60,526 nt of DNA from Bacteroidales bacterium (GCA_016290295.1 JAEETJ010000017.1:1-60526); one strand, 5' to 3'. Positions 48,331 to 58,893 are shown, counted from the first letter of the stretch. Made by a program: numbers and translations. Notes: a model not told the origin generated them from the letters alone.

Positions 48331-50087
48331 TGCAATTTGCAGATTCTTTTAAGTATCGGTGGCAATTTGGCTCACTGTTTTTTACCATCCTGACAGCCTG
48401 TCTGATTTGTACAAACAGGCTGTCGTGGCATATTCTTACCACTCCATTGCTCACGGCGTTTCTAATCAGTGCTCCGACATCTTTGTTGCCTGGAATTATA
48501 CGTATAGTGGTGCAGATTGTTGTTGGAGAAATTGTGGTTGCAGTGTGTTTGGTAGATGCTTATTGTCAGATTTACCTTAAAGCATCAATATCTCCACACA
48601 TTCTCAGCGTTATTTCGCAAACAAATCTTTCAGAGGCCAGCGAGTTCCTGTCTACTTTCATAGGTCCGAATGTTTTCTTCCAATGGCGTATCATCGGATT
48701 GTTGTTGGTGGGTATTTTGTTTCCATTGTCCTATATTCCTGCTGTAAATAATAAAATTGGAACCAGGTTACTCCGTTTTTTTCCTAGGGGACGACGTACT
48801 CGCATAGTGGTTGCTATACTGCTGATGGTCTGCTTGGTGGTTGAGTTACCAGCTTCAGTACGTTTCTTACAGTTTTTCAGGTCTGGTGCTAATCCTGATT
48901 TTGTGGAAAGCCTTATTTTCCGCAATTATCATCAAGATATGCCCACACCATTGCACCGGCTTGCATATTCATGGCAAACTACCAGCGTGTCCATGCGTGC
49001 TATGGGGATGTTGCGAGCCAATACTTACGGTGCCACTATCGACAAAACAAGCCATCGCTCTCCACATATTGTGCTTGTCATCGGTGAGAGTTTCAACAAA
49101 CATCACTCCTCTCTATATGGTTACTCTCTTCCTACAACTCCATTGCAGCAACGACGTATGGAGAAGGGGGAATTGTTCCCTTTTACTGATGTGGTGACCC
49201 CATGGAATATCACGAGTAATGCTATTCTCCATCTTTTTGCTGTAGGTTCCGATGATTCTGATGGAACCTTAGCCAATCGCATACTCTTCCCAATACTATT
49301 TCGAAGGGCAGGCTACGAGGTGACCTTCTTTTCTAATCAATATAGGATAAAAGGATTCTTTTCTGGAGCTACCAGTGAAGCTGGAAATTTTTTTCTTTCC
49401 GATCGAGATATGAGCGATTCTCTCTTTTCCTATCGTAATAGTCGTTTCTCACAGAGAGATATGGGTATTGTACGCCAGTTGTCAGAGTATTATGCCAAGA
49501 AAACCGTTACTCCGTTCACTCTTGACATCATTCATCTCAAAGGGCAGCATTTTGATTATAGTCTTCGCTATCCAAGCGAGGAGTCTTTTTTCTCTGTTGA
49601 AGATTATGCCGACCGTGGTCTTGACAGACAGTCTGTGTTGACAGTAATGCATTATGACAATGCTACACGGTACAATGACCGTGTGCTTGACAGCCTTTTG
49701 TTATTCTATGAGAGCATGGAATCAATCGTTGTTTTCATTTCTGACCATGGTGAAGAAATTTATGACGATCTTCCTGTGCAAGGAAGGCTTTTTCAGAGGC
49801 CCGACAAGTTTCAGGCTCGCAACGAATACGAAGTCCCTATGTGGATATGGTGTTCGCAACGTTACTTTGAGGTTCACCCTGAGATCATAGCTTCAATTAA
49901 AGACGCGACAAGCCGACCACTAATGTCCGATAACATTCCACAGTTGTTGCTCTATCTTGCCGATATCAATAGCCGATGGGTGTTAGAAGAGCAGAATGTT
50001 TTGTCACCATCCTATCGGAAAAGCCGCCGAATTATTGGTGGTGAAGTCGATTATGATAACATTATTGAAAAGAACCATTGCAATTGA
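48330..50087 (+). CDS. Phosphoethanolamine transferase, EptA/sulfatase family
   Basis: A 585-residue inner-membrane enzyme that moves phosphoethanolamine from phosphatidylethanolamine to lipid A or another glycan. Five N-terminal helices (residues 10-185) precede a periplasmic alkaline-phosphatase-like domain with VLVIGESFNKHHSSLYGY (nucleophile region, Ser in place of the usual Thr), DIIHLKGQHFDY and the metal-binding FISDHGEEIYDD. The family confers cationic-peptide tolerance in Gram-negatives; here the acceptor is unknown. Coupled to the preceding lipoprotein gene. Confidence 0.9.
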   Translation: MQFADSFKYRWQFGSLFFTILTACLICTNRLSWHILTTPLLTAFLISAPTSLLPGIIRIVVQIVVGEIVVAVCLVDAYCQIYLKASISPHILSVISQTNLSEASEFLSTFIGPNVFFQWRIIGLLLVGILFPLSYIPAVNNKIGTRLLRFFPRGRRTRIVVAILLMVCLVVELPASVRFLQFFRSGANPDFVESLIFRNYHQDMPTPLHRLAYSWQTTSVSMRAMGMLRANTYGATIDKTSHRSPHIVLVIGESFNKHHSSLYGYSLPTTPLQQRRMEKGELFPFTDVVTPWNITSNAILHLFAVGSDDSDGTLANRILFPILFRRAGYEVTFFSNQYRIKGFFSGATSEAGNFFLSDRDMSDSLFSYRNSRFSQRDMGIVRQLSEYYAKKTVTPFTLDIIHLKGQHFDYSLRYPSEESFFSVEDYADRGLDRQSVLTVMHYDNATRYNDRVLDSLLLFYESMESIVVFISDHGEEIYDDLPVQGRLFQRPDKFQARNEYEVPMWIWCSQRYFEVHPEIIASIKDATSRPLMSDNIPQLLLYLADINSRWVLEEQNVLSPSYRKSRRIIGGEVDYDNIIEKNHCN

Positions 50088-50104
50088 ATGTAAAAAATAA
50101 TTAT

Positions 50105-52663
50105 ATGCGTAAATATTTTATTATCATTGTTTTAGCTGTGTTATGTGTTTTGCATACACAAGCGCAGAATTATTTCATTGTTCCCCGTCAAACAGGTATA
50201 ATCCCCACTCCCCAGCATGTGACTTTCCAAGAGGGGTATTATGGTCTGAAGGATTTTCAGCAACCTGTTGTTGAAACGCAGTTGATAAGTTCATTTCCCA
50301 TTGATACCAATGCGGATCAGGCTTATATCTTGGATGTTAAAGTCGATAAAATTGTCATTCAGGCGCTCACAGAGTTGGGTTTGTTTTATGGGCAGCAGAG
50401 TGTGAAGCAACTGATGAGGTATTTCAAAAAGGAGTCGGGAGAAGTGAGCATTCCTTGCATGAGGATTGTGGACTATCCCAAGCTGAAATACCGTGGCTGG
50501 ATGGACGATATCAGCCGGGGACCGATTCCGAACATGGAATTTCTGAAACGAGCTATTGCCACTTTGGCTGAGTATAAATTAAACTTTTTCAATCTTTATA
50601 CAGAACATGTTTTTAAGCTGGATAAATATCCTGATATTGCGCCCACCGATGGCTTGACCGCTGCGGAAATCAAGGAGTTGGAGGATTATGCCGCTCAATT
50701 TCATATTGAATTTTTCGGTAACCAGCAGTGCTTTGCCCATGCGGAAGAAACTTTCAAGATCCCTTTCTACCAGAATATGGCGGATACCAAATTCAATTGG
50801 AATCCGGGAGAACCTAAGACATACGATTTTCTGCGTTATGAGCTGGAAACAGTAGCCAAGGCTTACCAGTCGCCGTTTTTCAATATCAACTGTGATGAAA
50901 CGGAGGCCTTGGGAAGTGGCAGGGCCAAAGAGTATGTGGACTATGCGGGAGGTGCATCGCAGGTGTATGCCAAGCATATTCAGTGGGTGTATGATGTGCT
51001 GAAACCATTAGGCAAAAAAGTGATGATGTGGGGTGATATTGCTGCCAAAGACCCCGTGATTACGGCACAATTGCCCAAGGACATGCTGATGTTGGTGTGG
51101 AGTTATTCGCCCTCGGACAGCTATGTGGATATGATGGAACCTTTTGAAAAACAAGGTCTTGACTTTATGGTGGCACCCGGCATGAGCATGTGGGGCTCCG
51201 TCTTTCCGAGCGAGGAGACCTATACTAAGAATATCGCCAATTTGGTGCGCGACGGTTATCAGCATGGGGCAATTGGCATGATGAACACTGCTTGGGACGA
51301 TTCGGGTGAGTCGCTGTTCAACAGCACCTGGCATGGTATGGCATGGGCCGCCGAGATGAGCTGGAATCCTATCCGACAAACCGAACCCGCCAAAGCCAAC
51401 CAGGAGAGAGAAAAAAGACTGAGCACTTTCAACGAGGCTTTTGCCACTGCGTTTGTTGTGCCGGCAGATGGTTTTCAACTGATGAAAGATCTGGAACGTG
51501 TGGGAATTCAGAATTATTTCAACAGCTTGGGCTTGTATGAAAGTGTGTGGGATTTTTATCCTTCGAAAATCAGTGAGAAAACATGGCAACTACATAAACG
51601 GACTTTCCAAATAATTGAAAATCAGAAAAAACAATACGAGGTATCGGATGAGCAAAAAACAAAAGATCCGCAGTATCACGCTGCGATGAGAATTGCCCAT
51701 TATGTATGTCTCCGACAGCAAACTGCCAATATGATTGGGATGTTGAGGTATGCTATCAGTCAGAAACTTCAGGATAATAAGCAATTTTCAAAAGCGGCCA
51801 TCAAAAATGACATTCAAGCCACTTTGGAGCTTTTGCACGAGACCAAGTTGGCCTATATGAAACTGTGGGATGAGGAGTGCCGCCCTTATTGCCGGAATAT
51901 TGTGGAAGAACGGTATGACAGGTTAGCACAGGAGCTGATGGATATTCCGTATCATGTTATCATTTCTTCCAGTCAAAATGAGAAAAACGAGGTGGAAGTT
52001 AGCCTTCGTACGCTTTTTAACGATCAGGAAATCTATTACACCTTAGATGGCCGTGAGCCGCAATTAGGAGAAAAATATGAAGCTCCCATCGTGCTTTCGC
52101 AATCTGCCACCATACATGCTATGACGATGAATCCTTTCAAAGAAAAGGTTTTATCAGAAAAATATATATTGATACACAAGGCTTTGCAGAAAATCAGCAA
52201 ACTGAACACAGCTTATTCGGAGTATCGCCCGCAGTATGCTGCATCAGGAAAAATGGGACTGGCGGATGGTATTATCGGTAGCGAAAGTTACCTTGATGGC
52301 TGTTGGCAGGGCTATTGGGGCAATGATATAGATGTGGAGTTCGATTTCGGCAAAGCCACTATCATTCATGAGTTTAAGACCCGTTTTCTGCAAAATATCC
52401 ACGACTGGATTATGTGTCCGCAGACAGTGGAGTTATATAGCTCAAAAGATGGAGTTAATTATCAGTTATACAAAGTTTTAACAGTACCAAATGTGGAATA
52501 TACCGCGGAAAGAACAGGCGTTTTCACGCTTCAGGTTAATGATTTGAACATAAAATCACGCTATGTCCGTGTGGTGGTGAAGAACGGGGGTAATTTGCCT
52601 TCCTGGCATCAGGCTCCTGGCCAGCCGTCGTATATTTTCTGCGATGAAATGATTTTCAGATAA
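50105..52663 (+). CDS. GH20 beta-N-acetylhexosaminidase, secreted
   Basis: An 852-residue exo-hexosaminidase with signal peptide (FIIIVLAVLCVLHTQAQ). A GH20b domain (residues 20-115) precedes the TIM barrel with YRGWMDDISRGPIP, NFFNLYTEH and the catalytic pair D264-E265 in NINCDETEALGSG. C-terminal modules: a chitobiase-type segment (EIYYTLDGREPQ, about 640-700) and an F5/8 type C carbohydrate-binding domain (from about 715 to the end). It releases GlcNAc or GalNAc from glycans. The ATG at 50105 gives the signal peptide; the upstream in-frame codon lies in the preceding gene. Confidence 0.94.
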   Translation: MRKYFIIIVLAVLCVLHTQAQNYFIVPRQTGIIPTPQHVTFQEGYYGLKDFQQPVVETQLISSFPIDTNADQAYILDVKVDKIVIQALTELGLFYGQQSVKQLMRYFKKESGEVSIPCMRIVDYPKLKYRGWMDDISRGPIPNMEFLKRAIATLAEYKLNFFNLYTEHVFKLDKYPDIAPTDGLTAAEIKELEDYAAQFHIEFFGNQQCFAHAEETFKIPFYQNMADTKFNWNPGEPKTYDFLRYELETVAKAYQSPFFNINCDETEALGSGRAKEYVDYAGGASQVYAKHIQWVYDVLKPLGKKVMMWGDIAAKDPVITAQLPKDMLMLVWSYSPSDSYVDMMEPFEKQGLDFMVAPGMSMWGSVFPSEETYTKNIANLVRDGYQHGAIGMMNTAWDDSGESLFNSTWHGMAWAAEMSWNPIRQTEPAKANQEREKRLSTFNEAFATAFVVPADGFQLMKDLERVGIQNYFNSLGLYESVWDFYPSKISEKTWQLHKRTFQIIENQKKQYEVSDEQKTKDPQYHAAMRIAHYVCLRQQTANMIGMLRYAISQKLQDNKQFSKAAIKNDIQATLELLHETKLAYMKLWDEECRPYCRNIVEERYDRLAQELMDIPYHVIISSSQNEKNEVEVSLRTLFNDQEIYYTLDGREPQLGEKYEAPIVLSQSATIHAMTMNPFKEKVLSEKYILIHKALQKISKLNTAYSEYRPQYAASGKMGLADGIIGSESYLDGCWQGYWGNDIDVEFDFGKATIIHEFKTRFLQNIHDWIMCPQTVELYSSKDGVNYQLYKVLTVPNVEYTAERTGVFTLQVNDLNIKSRYVRVVVKNGGNLPSWHQAPGQPSYIFCDEMIFR

Positions 52664-52699
52664 AAATAACAACATTTAGGTTATTCGGGAAAATTTCCG

Positions 52700-52707
52700 T
52701 ACCTTTG
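52700..52707 (+). promoter_or_regulatory. Candidate -7 element of secA
   Basis: TACCTTTG, 27 nt before the secA ATG. The -33 region has TTTA, a weak match. Confidence 0.5.
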
Positions 52708-52733
52708 CACCCCAATTTTAAAATATAAAAATA

Positions 52734-55700
52734 ATGAGTTTTTTAGGCAAACTTTTCGGGACTAAGGCAGACCGAGACTTGAAAGAATTAAAACCTTATC
52801 TCGAAAAAACATTAGCAGCATACGAGACCATCAAGGAATTAACCAATGATGAACTTCGACATAAAACAGTTGAATTCAAGCAGCATATAGCGGAAACCAT
52901 CAAGGAGGAAGAGGACAGAATAGCTGAAATCAAGGATTATCTTGACAAAAACTATGACATGCCTGTTCAGGAAAAGGAGGATTTCTACAAAGAATTAGAA
53001 CAGTTGGAAAAACGCTCCTACAAGAAAACACAGGAGGTGCTGGATGAAATTCTGCCCCAGGCATTTGCTGTGATGAAGGAGACGGCCCGCCGTTTCAAAG
53101 AAAATGAAATCGTGGAAGTTACCGCAACCCAAATGGATAGGGACATTGCGGCTTACAGAAGCTGTATTGACATTGTGGATGACAAGGCCCGTTACCATAA
53201 CACCTGGTCCGCAGGCGGCAATATGATTACCTGGGATATGTGCCACTATGATGTGCAGCTGATTGGTGGTACGGTATTGCATCAGGGTAAAATCGCTGAG
53301 ATGGCGACAGGTGAAGGTAAAACCTTGGTGGCTACTTTGCCGGTGTATCTGAATGCGCTTCCAGGCAAGGGTGTGCATGTGGTAACCGTGAATGATTATC
53401 TGGCCAAGCGTGATGCCGAGTGGATGGGTCTGTTATACGAATTCCATGGTTTGACCGTGGATTGCATCGATAAGCACGAGCCAAACTCCGAAGCACGCCG
53501 TAAGGCCTACGCAGCAGATATTACTTACGGTACCAACAACGAATTCGGTTTCGACTATTTGCGTGACAACATGGCCCGAAATCTTACCGAGTTGGTGCAG
53601 CGTCCGCATAATTTCGCCATCGTCGATGAGGTTGACTCCGTGTTGATTGACGATGCCCGTACCCCGTTGATTATTTCAGGTCCCACTCCAAGAGGCGAGC
53701 AGCAGGAATTTGACCTGTATAAACCTGTGGTTGAAAAATTATACAATGCCCAGAAGGTTTATGTGGCTGAAATTTTGACCAAAGCCAAGAAATTGTTGGC
53801 AGAGAATCCCGATCCAAAACCGACGGATGAAGGAGCTATGCTGTTACTCCGTGCTCAGCGCGGTCTGCCGAAAAACAAGGCTTTGATTAAGTTCCTCAGT
53901 GAACAAGGTATCAAGCAGATCTTGCTGAAGACTGAAGGTTTCTTCATGCAGGAGCAAAACAGAAATATGCACCTTATCGATGATGAATTGTATTTTGTAA
54001 TTGAAGAAAAACAGAATACGGTGGATATCATGGATAAGGGTATCGAGCTGATTTCCAAGGATGCTGAAGAAGCCAAGATGTTCATCATGCCGGATGTGGG
54101 TGCTGAAATCGCGGAACTGGAGAAAGAAAATCTCGACCCGAAAGAAAAACAGGAACGCAAGAATGAGATTTACCGCAATTTCTCTATCGCTTCCGAAAGA
54201 ATCCATACCATCCATCAGTTGCTGAAAGCCTATACCATGTTCGAAAAGGATGTGGAATATGTGATCATTGACAACAAGGTGAAGATTGTGGATGAGCAGA
54301 CCGGTCGTATCATGGAAGGCCGTCGTTATTCCGATGGTTTGCACCAGGCTATCGAGGCCAAGGAAAACGTGAAAGTGGAAGCCGCTACGCAGACATACGC
54401 TACCATCACTTTGCAGAACTATTTCAGAATGTACAAGAAACTGTCGGGTATGACAGGTACCGCTGAAACCGAAGCTGGTGAGTTCTGGAATATCTATAAA
54501 CTGGATGTGGTGGTGATTCCGACGAACCGCCCCATCGCTCGTATTGATGCGGAAGATATGGTTTACAAAACCAAACGTGAGAAGTTGGCCGCGGTAGTGG
54601 ATAAGATTCTGGAATTGCATGAAGAAGGCCGTCCTGTTTTGGTAGGTACTACTTCGGTGGAAGACTCTGAGTTGCTTTCCAATATTTTGACTCGCCGCCG
54701 CATTGTCCATAACGTGTTGAACGCAAAACTGCACAAGAAAGAGGCTGACATCGTGGCTGAGGCTGGTCAGGCAGGTACGGTGACCATTTCCACTAACATG
54801 GCAGGTCGTGGTACCGATATCAAGTTAGGACCCGGCATCAAGGAAAAGGGTGGTTTGGCTATTATTGGTACAGAACGTCACGATTCGCGTCGTGTGGACC
54901 GTCAGCTGCGTGGTCGTGCCGGTCGTCAGGGAGACCCCGGTAGCTCTCAGTTCTATGTGTCTCTGGAAGATAACCTGATGCGTCTGTTCGGTTCCGACCG
55001 TATCGCCAAGGTGATGGATACGCTGGGTTTGCAGGAAGGTGAGGTGATTCAGCACAGCATGATTACCAAGTCTATCGAGAGAGCCCAGAAGAAAGTGGAG
55101 GAAAACAACTTTGGTATTCGTAAACGTTTGCTGGAATACGACGACGTGATGAACCACCAGCGTAGCAATATCTATGACAAGCGTCGTAACGCTTTGTTTG
55201 GTGACCGTTTGGCTATCGATATTTCCGAGATGTTCTATGATGTATGCTCTATTGTGGTGGACAACAACTGGGGTGCCAAGGATTATGAGGGATTCTGTCA
55301 GGAAATGATTACCACCTTCGGTTGTGAGTCACCGTTTGATTCCAGCCGTTTCTTGCAGGAGCGTCCGCAGAAGCTGGCAGATGAGCTGTTCCCATTCATT
55401 TATGAGCATTATAAAAATAAAATACAGCAGTTGAGCAACATGGCCTACCCGATTATTGAAAGGGTATATCTGGAACAGGGCGACCGTTACCAGAATATTG
55501 CCATTCCTTTCACCGATGGATTCAAGAATATGACCATTGTGGCTCCGCTGAAAAAATCGTATGAAACCAAGGGACGTGAGGTAGGTTTGTCTATTGAAAA
55601 GAGTATCACGTTGTCGGTTATTGATAATGCTTGGAAAGAGCACCTCCGCGATTTGGATGACTTGAAACAATCCGTGCAAAATGCCTCTTACGAGCAGAAA

Positions 55701-56024
55701 GACCCGCTGTTGATATACAAACTTGAATCCGCCAACTTGTTCGAGCAGATGTTGGAACGTATCAGCACGGAAATCGTGTCATTCTTGACCAAGGGTACTA
55801 TTCCAATTAGAGAAGATACCCAGGTGAAAGAGGCCAAATTGCCCGAATCGGATGCCAAGAAATTGCAAACCGGCCGCCAGGAAGTAGGTAGTGGCCGTCA
55901 AGTGGCTCCCGGCGGAAAAGGTAGTGCGCCTGTTCGCGTAGAGAAGAAGGTGGGACGAAATGATCCTTGTCCCTGCGGTAGCGGAAAGAAATATAAAAAT
56001 TGCCATGGCAAAGACGAACAATAA
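52734..56024 (+). CDS. secA: Preprotein translocase ATPase SecA
   Basis: A 1096-residue motor of the Sec pathway, driving unfolded preproteins through SecYEG. Motifs: [11 protein letters not shown] (Walker A), [47 protein letters not shown] and [19 protein letters not shown]. It is longer than enterobacterial SecA because of an insertion in the first nucleotide-binding domain (about residues 345-480), as is usual in Bacteroidota. The C-terminal zinc SEC-C motif [14 protein letters not shown] is intact. The last 20 nt overlap the next gene. Serves export of the many secreted proteins here. Confidence 0.99.
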   Translation: MSFLGKLFGTKADRDLKELKPYLEKTLAAYETIKELTNDELRHKTVEFKQHIAETIKEEEDRIAEIKDYLDKNYDMPVQEKEDFYKELEQLEKRSYKKTQEVLDEILPQAFAVMKETARRFKENEIVEVTATQMDRDIAAYRSCIDIVDDKARYHNTWSAGGNMITWDMCHYDVQLIGGTVLHQGKIAEMATGEGKTLVATLPVYLNALPGKGVHVVTVNDYLAKRDAEWMGLLYEFHGLTVDCIDKHEPNSEARRKAYAADITYGTNNEFGFDYLRDNMARNLTELVQRPHNFAIVDEVDSVLIDDARTPLIISGPTPRGEQQEFDLYKPVVEKLYNAQKVYVAEILTKAKKLLAENPDPKPTDEGAMLLLRAQRGLPKNKALIKFLSEQGIKQILLKTEGFFMQEQNRNMHLIDDELYFVIEEKQNTVDIMDKGIELISKDAEEAKMFIMPDVGAEIAELEKENLDPKEKQERKNEIYRNFSIASERIHTIHQLLKAYTMFEKDVEYVIIDNKVKIVDEQTGRIMEGRRYSDGLHQAIEAKENVKVEAATQTYATITLQNYFRMYKKLSGMTGTAETEAGEFWNIYKLDVVVIPTNRPIARIDAEDMVYKTKREKLAAVVDKILELHEEGRPVLVGTTSVEDSELLSNILTRRRIVHNVLNAKLHKKEADIVAEAGQAGTVTISTNMAGRGTDIKLGPGIKEKGGLAIIGTERHDSRRVDRQLRGRAGRQGDPGSSQFYVSLEDNLMRLFGSDRIAKVMDTLGLQEGEVIQHSMITKSIERAQKKVEENNFGIRKRLLEYDDVMNHQRSNIYDKRRNALFGDRLAIDISEMFYDVCSIVVDNNWGAKDYEGFCQEMITTFGCESPFDSSRFLQERPQKLADELFPFIYEHYKNKIQQLSNMAYPIIERVYLEQGDRYQNIAIPFTDGFKNMTIVAPLKKSYETKGREVGLSIEKSITLSVIDNAWKEHLRDLDDLKQSVQNASYEQKDPLLIYKLESANLFEQMLERISTEIVSFLTKGTIPIREDTQVKEAKLPESDAKKLQTGRQEVGSGRQVAPGGKGSAPVRVEKKVGRNDPCPCGSGKKYKNCHGKDEQ

Positions 56025-57138
56025 AGTTGTTCTGTCCGTCACCAATGACCTCTATACAGACCCGCGTGTCGATAAAGTATGCAACTTTTTGACACGCAAC
56101 GGGTTTGATGTTACCCTTGTGGGCCGTCGTTACAAAGACTCTGAAAAATTGGCGCCCCGAGCCTACAAAATGCATAGAATGTGTCTGTTATTCCGCAAAG
56201 GAGGACTATTTTATGCGGAATACAATATCAGGCTGTTTTTCTACCTGCTCTTTCATCATTTCGATTTATTTGTAGCCAATGATTTGGATACATTGTTGCC
56301 TAATTTTCTGATTAGCAAGCTGAAAAGAAAGAGAATAGTGTATGACAGCCATGAATATTTTTGTGGGGAACTGTCTATTGCCAATAGACCCGTTGTATGG
56401 CACATTTGGCATGGCATTGAAAAATTCTGTTTTCCCAAGTTGAAGGATGTCATTACAGTCAGCCAGTCTATAGTAGAGCAATATGAAAAGGAATACGGGG
56501 TTCGTCCGCATTTGGTACGAAATATTCCTCCGAAAGCCACTCCTCCCGTGACAGAGAACCGTAAATCATTACAACTTCCTGAGGATAAAACTATTCTGAT
56601 TCTTCAAGGCAATGGCTTGATTGAAGGTAGAGGTGGTGTGGAGCTGATAGAGGCCATGCCGCTGGTTGACCAGAAGGCTATGCTGTTGGTGGTGGGAGCT
56701 GGTCCTGTCGTTCCTAAAATGAAGCAGAAAGTGCAGCAGCTGCAACAGGAAGAGCGTGTCATCTTTGTGCCCCGTGTTTCTCCAGAAAAGCTGTTCAACT
56801 ACACTTATTTAGCTGACATTGGTATCAATTTAGACCAAGATGTATGCCTGAACGCCAAATTCAGTCTGCCTAACAAAATTTTTGAATACATTAAAGCTGA
56901 AACTCCGTTGGTGGCGTCAAATTTGGTGGAACGTGCTTGTATTATCCAGCAGTATCAGGTAGGTTTGATTGTGGAGGATGCCCAAGCTGAACACATTGCG
57001 GAGAAAATCAATACACTGGTGAATGACAAGCAGTTGTATGATAAGATGAAAGCCAATTGCAAAATTGCGGCGGAAGATTTGTGTTGGGAAAATGAGGAGA
57101 AGGTGCTGGAGGAGATATATTTGCGGGAGAGAGAATAA
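56005..57138 (+). CDS. Family 4-type glycosyltransferase overlapping secA
   Basis: A 377-residue GT-B enzyme: [23 protein letters not shown] start, a central [32 protein letters not shown] and the donor-site [20 protein letters not shown] region. The ATG at 56005 lies within the SEC-C codons of secA (20 nt overlap in another frame), implying coupled expression. Likely envelope or exopolysaccharide synthesis; acceptor unknown. Its stop is followed after one base by a hairpin array. Confidence 0.9.
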   Translation: MAKTNNKVVLSVTNDLYTDPRVDKVCNFLTRNGFDVTLVGRRYKDSEKLAPRAYKMHRMCLLFRKGGLFYAEYNIRLFFYLLFHHFDLFVANDLDTLLPNFLISKLKRKRIVYDSHEYFCGELSIANRPVVWHIWHGIEKFCFPKLKDVITVSQSIVEQYEKEYGVRPHLVRNIPPKATPPVTENRKSLQLPEDKTILILQGNGLIEGRGGVELIEAMPLVDQKAMLLVVGAGPVVPKMKQKVQQLQQEERVIFVPRVSPEKLFNYTYLADIGINLDQDVCLNAKFSLPNKIFEYIKAETPLVASNLVERACIIQQYQVGLIVEDAQAEHIAEKINTLVNDKQLYDKMKANCKIAAEDLCWENEEKVLEEIYLRERE

Positions 57139-57139
57139 G

Positions 57140-57236
57140 GGGGAGTTTCGGGCTGTGCCCTCAAGGGGAGTGGACTTCGTCCAAAGGGGAGTCTCGCACT
57201 GCGTGCTCGAGGGGAGTTGCCCGAAGGGAGGGGGAG
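57140..57236. repeat. GGGGAG-punctuated hairpin array (copy 3)
   Basis: GGGGAG at 57140-57145, 57165-57170, 57186-57191, 57211-57216 and 57231-57236 separates the palindromes GGGC-tgt-GCCC, GGAC-ttc-GTCC, GCAC-tgc-GTGC and CCC-gaa-GGG. Four different stems, all self-complementary with 3-nt loops. The largest array of the window. Confidence 0.85.
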
Positions 57237-57240
57237 TGAT

Positions 57241-57263
57241 TTTGAACTTTGAACTTTGAATTC
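57241..57263. repeat. GAACTTT heptads before the HsdR-N gene
   Basis: TTTGAACTTTGAACTTTGAAT words end one base before the ATG region at 57265. The same word family is at 18153-18175. Confidence 0.7.
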
Positions 57264-57264
57264 T

Positions 57265-57660
57265 ATGATTAAACAGCGAGTAATAGCTAACAGCAAAGAA
57301 TTCTTTGATCCCATCAGGAAAAAATGGGTGCCCGCCACGCCAGAAGAGGAGGTGCGCCAGCAGTTTATCCAGTTTCTGCTGACGGTGAAGAATATTCCCG
57401 CTTCGCATCTGTCGGTGGAGCGCGAAATCACCGTGAACGGACTGTCACGCCGCTACGATCTAGTGGTGTTTGACGAGGAAGGTAAGCCCTGGATGGTGGT
57501 GGAGTGCAAGGCACCACATGTCAAGCTCACCCAGGAGGTGATGGAGCAGGCGGGTCGCTACAACAAAACTCTTCAGGCTCCGATTATCGGCATCACCAAT
57601 GGGAAAGAAAACAAGTTTTTTAGAGTGGATTTTGAGACAGGAGAAATCTCAGGTTTGTAA
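57265..57660 (+). CDS. Orphan HsdR N-terminal-like domain protein
   Basis: A 131-residue protein equal to the type I restriction HSDR_N_2 domain, a PD-(D/E)xK-type nuclease fold: RREITV... with RYDLVVFDEEGKPWMVVECKAP supplying the D and E-x-K residues, and IIGITNGKENKFFRVD. No helicase or HsdM/HsdS genes adjoin, so it is not a restriction system; stand-alone copies occur in many Bacteroidota, with unknown role. The ATG follows directly on GAACTTT heptads. Ends 4 nt before the convergent gene. Confidence 0.88.
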   Translation: MIKQRVIANSKEFFDPIRKKWVPATPEEEVRQQFIQFLLTVKNIPASHLSVEREITVNGLSRRYDLVVFDEEGKPWMVVECKAPHVKLTQEVMEQAGRYNKTLQAPIIGITNGKENKFFRVDFETGEISGL

Positions 57661-57664
57661 AAAA

Positions 57665-58888
57665 CTATTCCCAATATTTCATCCACTCTTTTTCCTTGTC
57701 AGTCAGTATGATAGAGTCGGAATTATACGCCGGATTAGGGATATACCAACTGGCTTTGGAGAAGTATTTTTGCAGCTTTTTATTTGTAAAAACATAGCCG
57801 TGATAAGCTAATGGGAACTGCTTCAAAATCTTTCTTTCCTTCTTTGAAAAAACGCTGTCTTTGTCCAAAACCTTCAGATTATTAAAAGCCACAGTATCCA
57901 GTTCAGTGTATTCCCATTGGAAGGCATTCATCCATTGGGAGCTTGTATGTTCAGCAGAATATATTTCTTGGTTCCAAAACCACCAAATCACCATAGGTTT
58001 CCGAATGGACAGCTCCCCTTCGGGATGGAAGTTCTGCTGGTGAAAACTGATGCCGCCATTTTGGATGTGGAAGAAACTCAATGACTGGTCGTTTCCATCC
58101 AAGGTGGTATAATTTTTCTTGCCCGTACCGGTGATTGTCCAGTCGTCATTGTCTTTGAAAAAGGTCGGTTCTATGGTGAATGATTCGCAGTCGCCCATAT
58201 TGATATTCAATGTGAAATCGTCAATTTGATGGTTCGCCCATCGGTTGGCGGCAGTCAGGATATAGTCAAACCAGTACTCATCGCCAACACTCATGGAAAG
58301 TTCATACTTGTAAGTATGCTGGATGATATTGAGACCCTTGTTGAAATGTGCCTTGAAGTGATACACATAATTGAAGGGACAGGTCATTCCCTCCATGTTC
58401 TCAATGGTATCCTTGCACTGCTTTGGGGTCAGCGACTTGATTTTTCCGTGTTGGAAATAGTCGGGAGTGATGAAGCCATTGTTTTTTTGTTCCTGATTAT
58501 CAGAAAAATAAAATCTTTCACCGTTTGCGGCAACGAGGTGATAGACATGGGCAATCTCGTAGGGGAGATTTTTCCCATTCATCACCACTTTGAAATCGTG
58601 CATATAGGGCTGTTCAGGAAAGTTTTTGAAGTATACTCCGTTGTAAGGTGCCGGCGCTTCAAAGCCTACCAGCAAGTCTTTTTCTCCTACAGGATTGAAG
58701 AATTCGTAGTAAACAGTCACCTCCAGCTGCTTGCCCACACGGTTGATGGTCAGGATTTCCTTCTGCACCCTGATGTCGGTTTCGTTAATCGGAATAAGTT
58801 GATTGCCAGCGGCATAGAATGCACAGTCGTTGGCAGCGAGCCGCCCCATCGCGGCACAAATCACTAAAAGTAACAGTATCTTTTTCAT
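57665..58888 (-). CDS. Exported DUF4424-like protein with C-terminal YARHG domain
   Basis: A 407-residue exported protein (signal peptide ILLLLVICAAMGRLAAN). The body (residues 20-330) has the DUF4424-like beta pattern with KEILTINRVGKQLEVTVYYEF and GEKDLLVGFEAP. The last 75 residues are a YARHG-type domain (KKERKILKQFPLAYHGYVF, LQKYFSKASWYIP, LTDKEKEWM), with the ARHG core changed to AYHG. Such domains are extracellular, function unknown. A TAATTTTG element (minus strand, 58894-58901) lies 5 nt before the ATG, so the mRNA may be leaderless. Confidence 0.85.
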   Translation of the reverse strand: MKKILLLLVICAAMGRLAANDCAFYAAGNQLIPINETDIRVQKEILTINRVGKQLEVTVYYEFFNPVGEKDLLVGFEAPAPYNGVYFKNFPEQPYMHDFKVVMNGKNLPYEIAHVYHLVAANGERFYFSDNQEQKNNGFITPDYFQHGKIKSLTPKQCKDTIENMEGMTCPFNYVYHFKAHFNKGLNIIQHTYKYELSMSVGDEYWFDYILTAANRWANHQIDDFTLNINMGDCESFTIEPTFFKDNDDWTITGTGKKNYTTLDGNDQSLSFFHIQNGGISFHQQNFHPEGELSIRKPMVIWWFWNQEIYSAEHTSSQWMNAFQWEYTELDTVAFNNLKVLDKDSVFSKKERKILKQFPLAYHGYVFTNKKLQKYFSKASWYIPNPAYNSDSIILTDKEKEWMKYWE

Positions 58889-58893
58889 AATTG

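Noticed and set aside
53844-54734. 296-codon minus-strand open frame inside secA
   Set aside because: Antisense shadow of SecA; no recognisable motif.
57265-57660. Type I restriction-modification locus
   Set aside because: Only the N-terminal HsdR-like domain is present, with no helicase, methylase or specificity gene.
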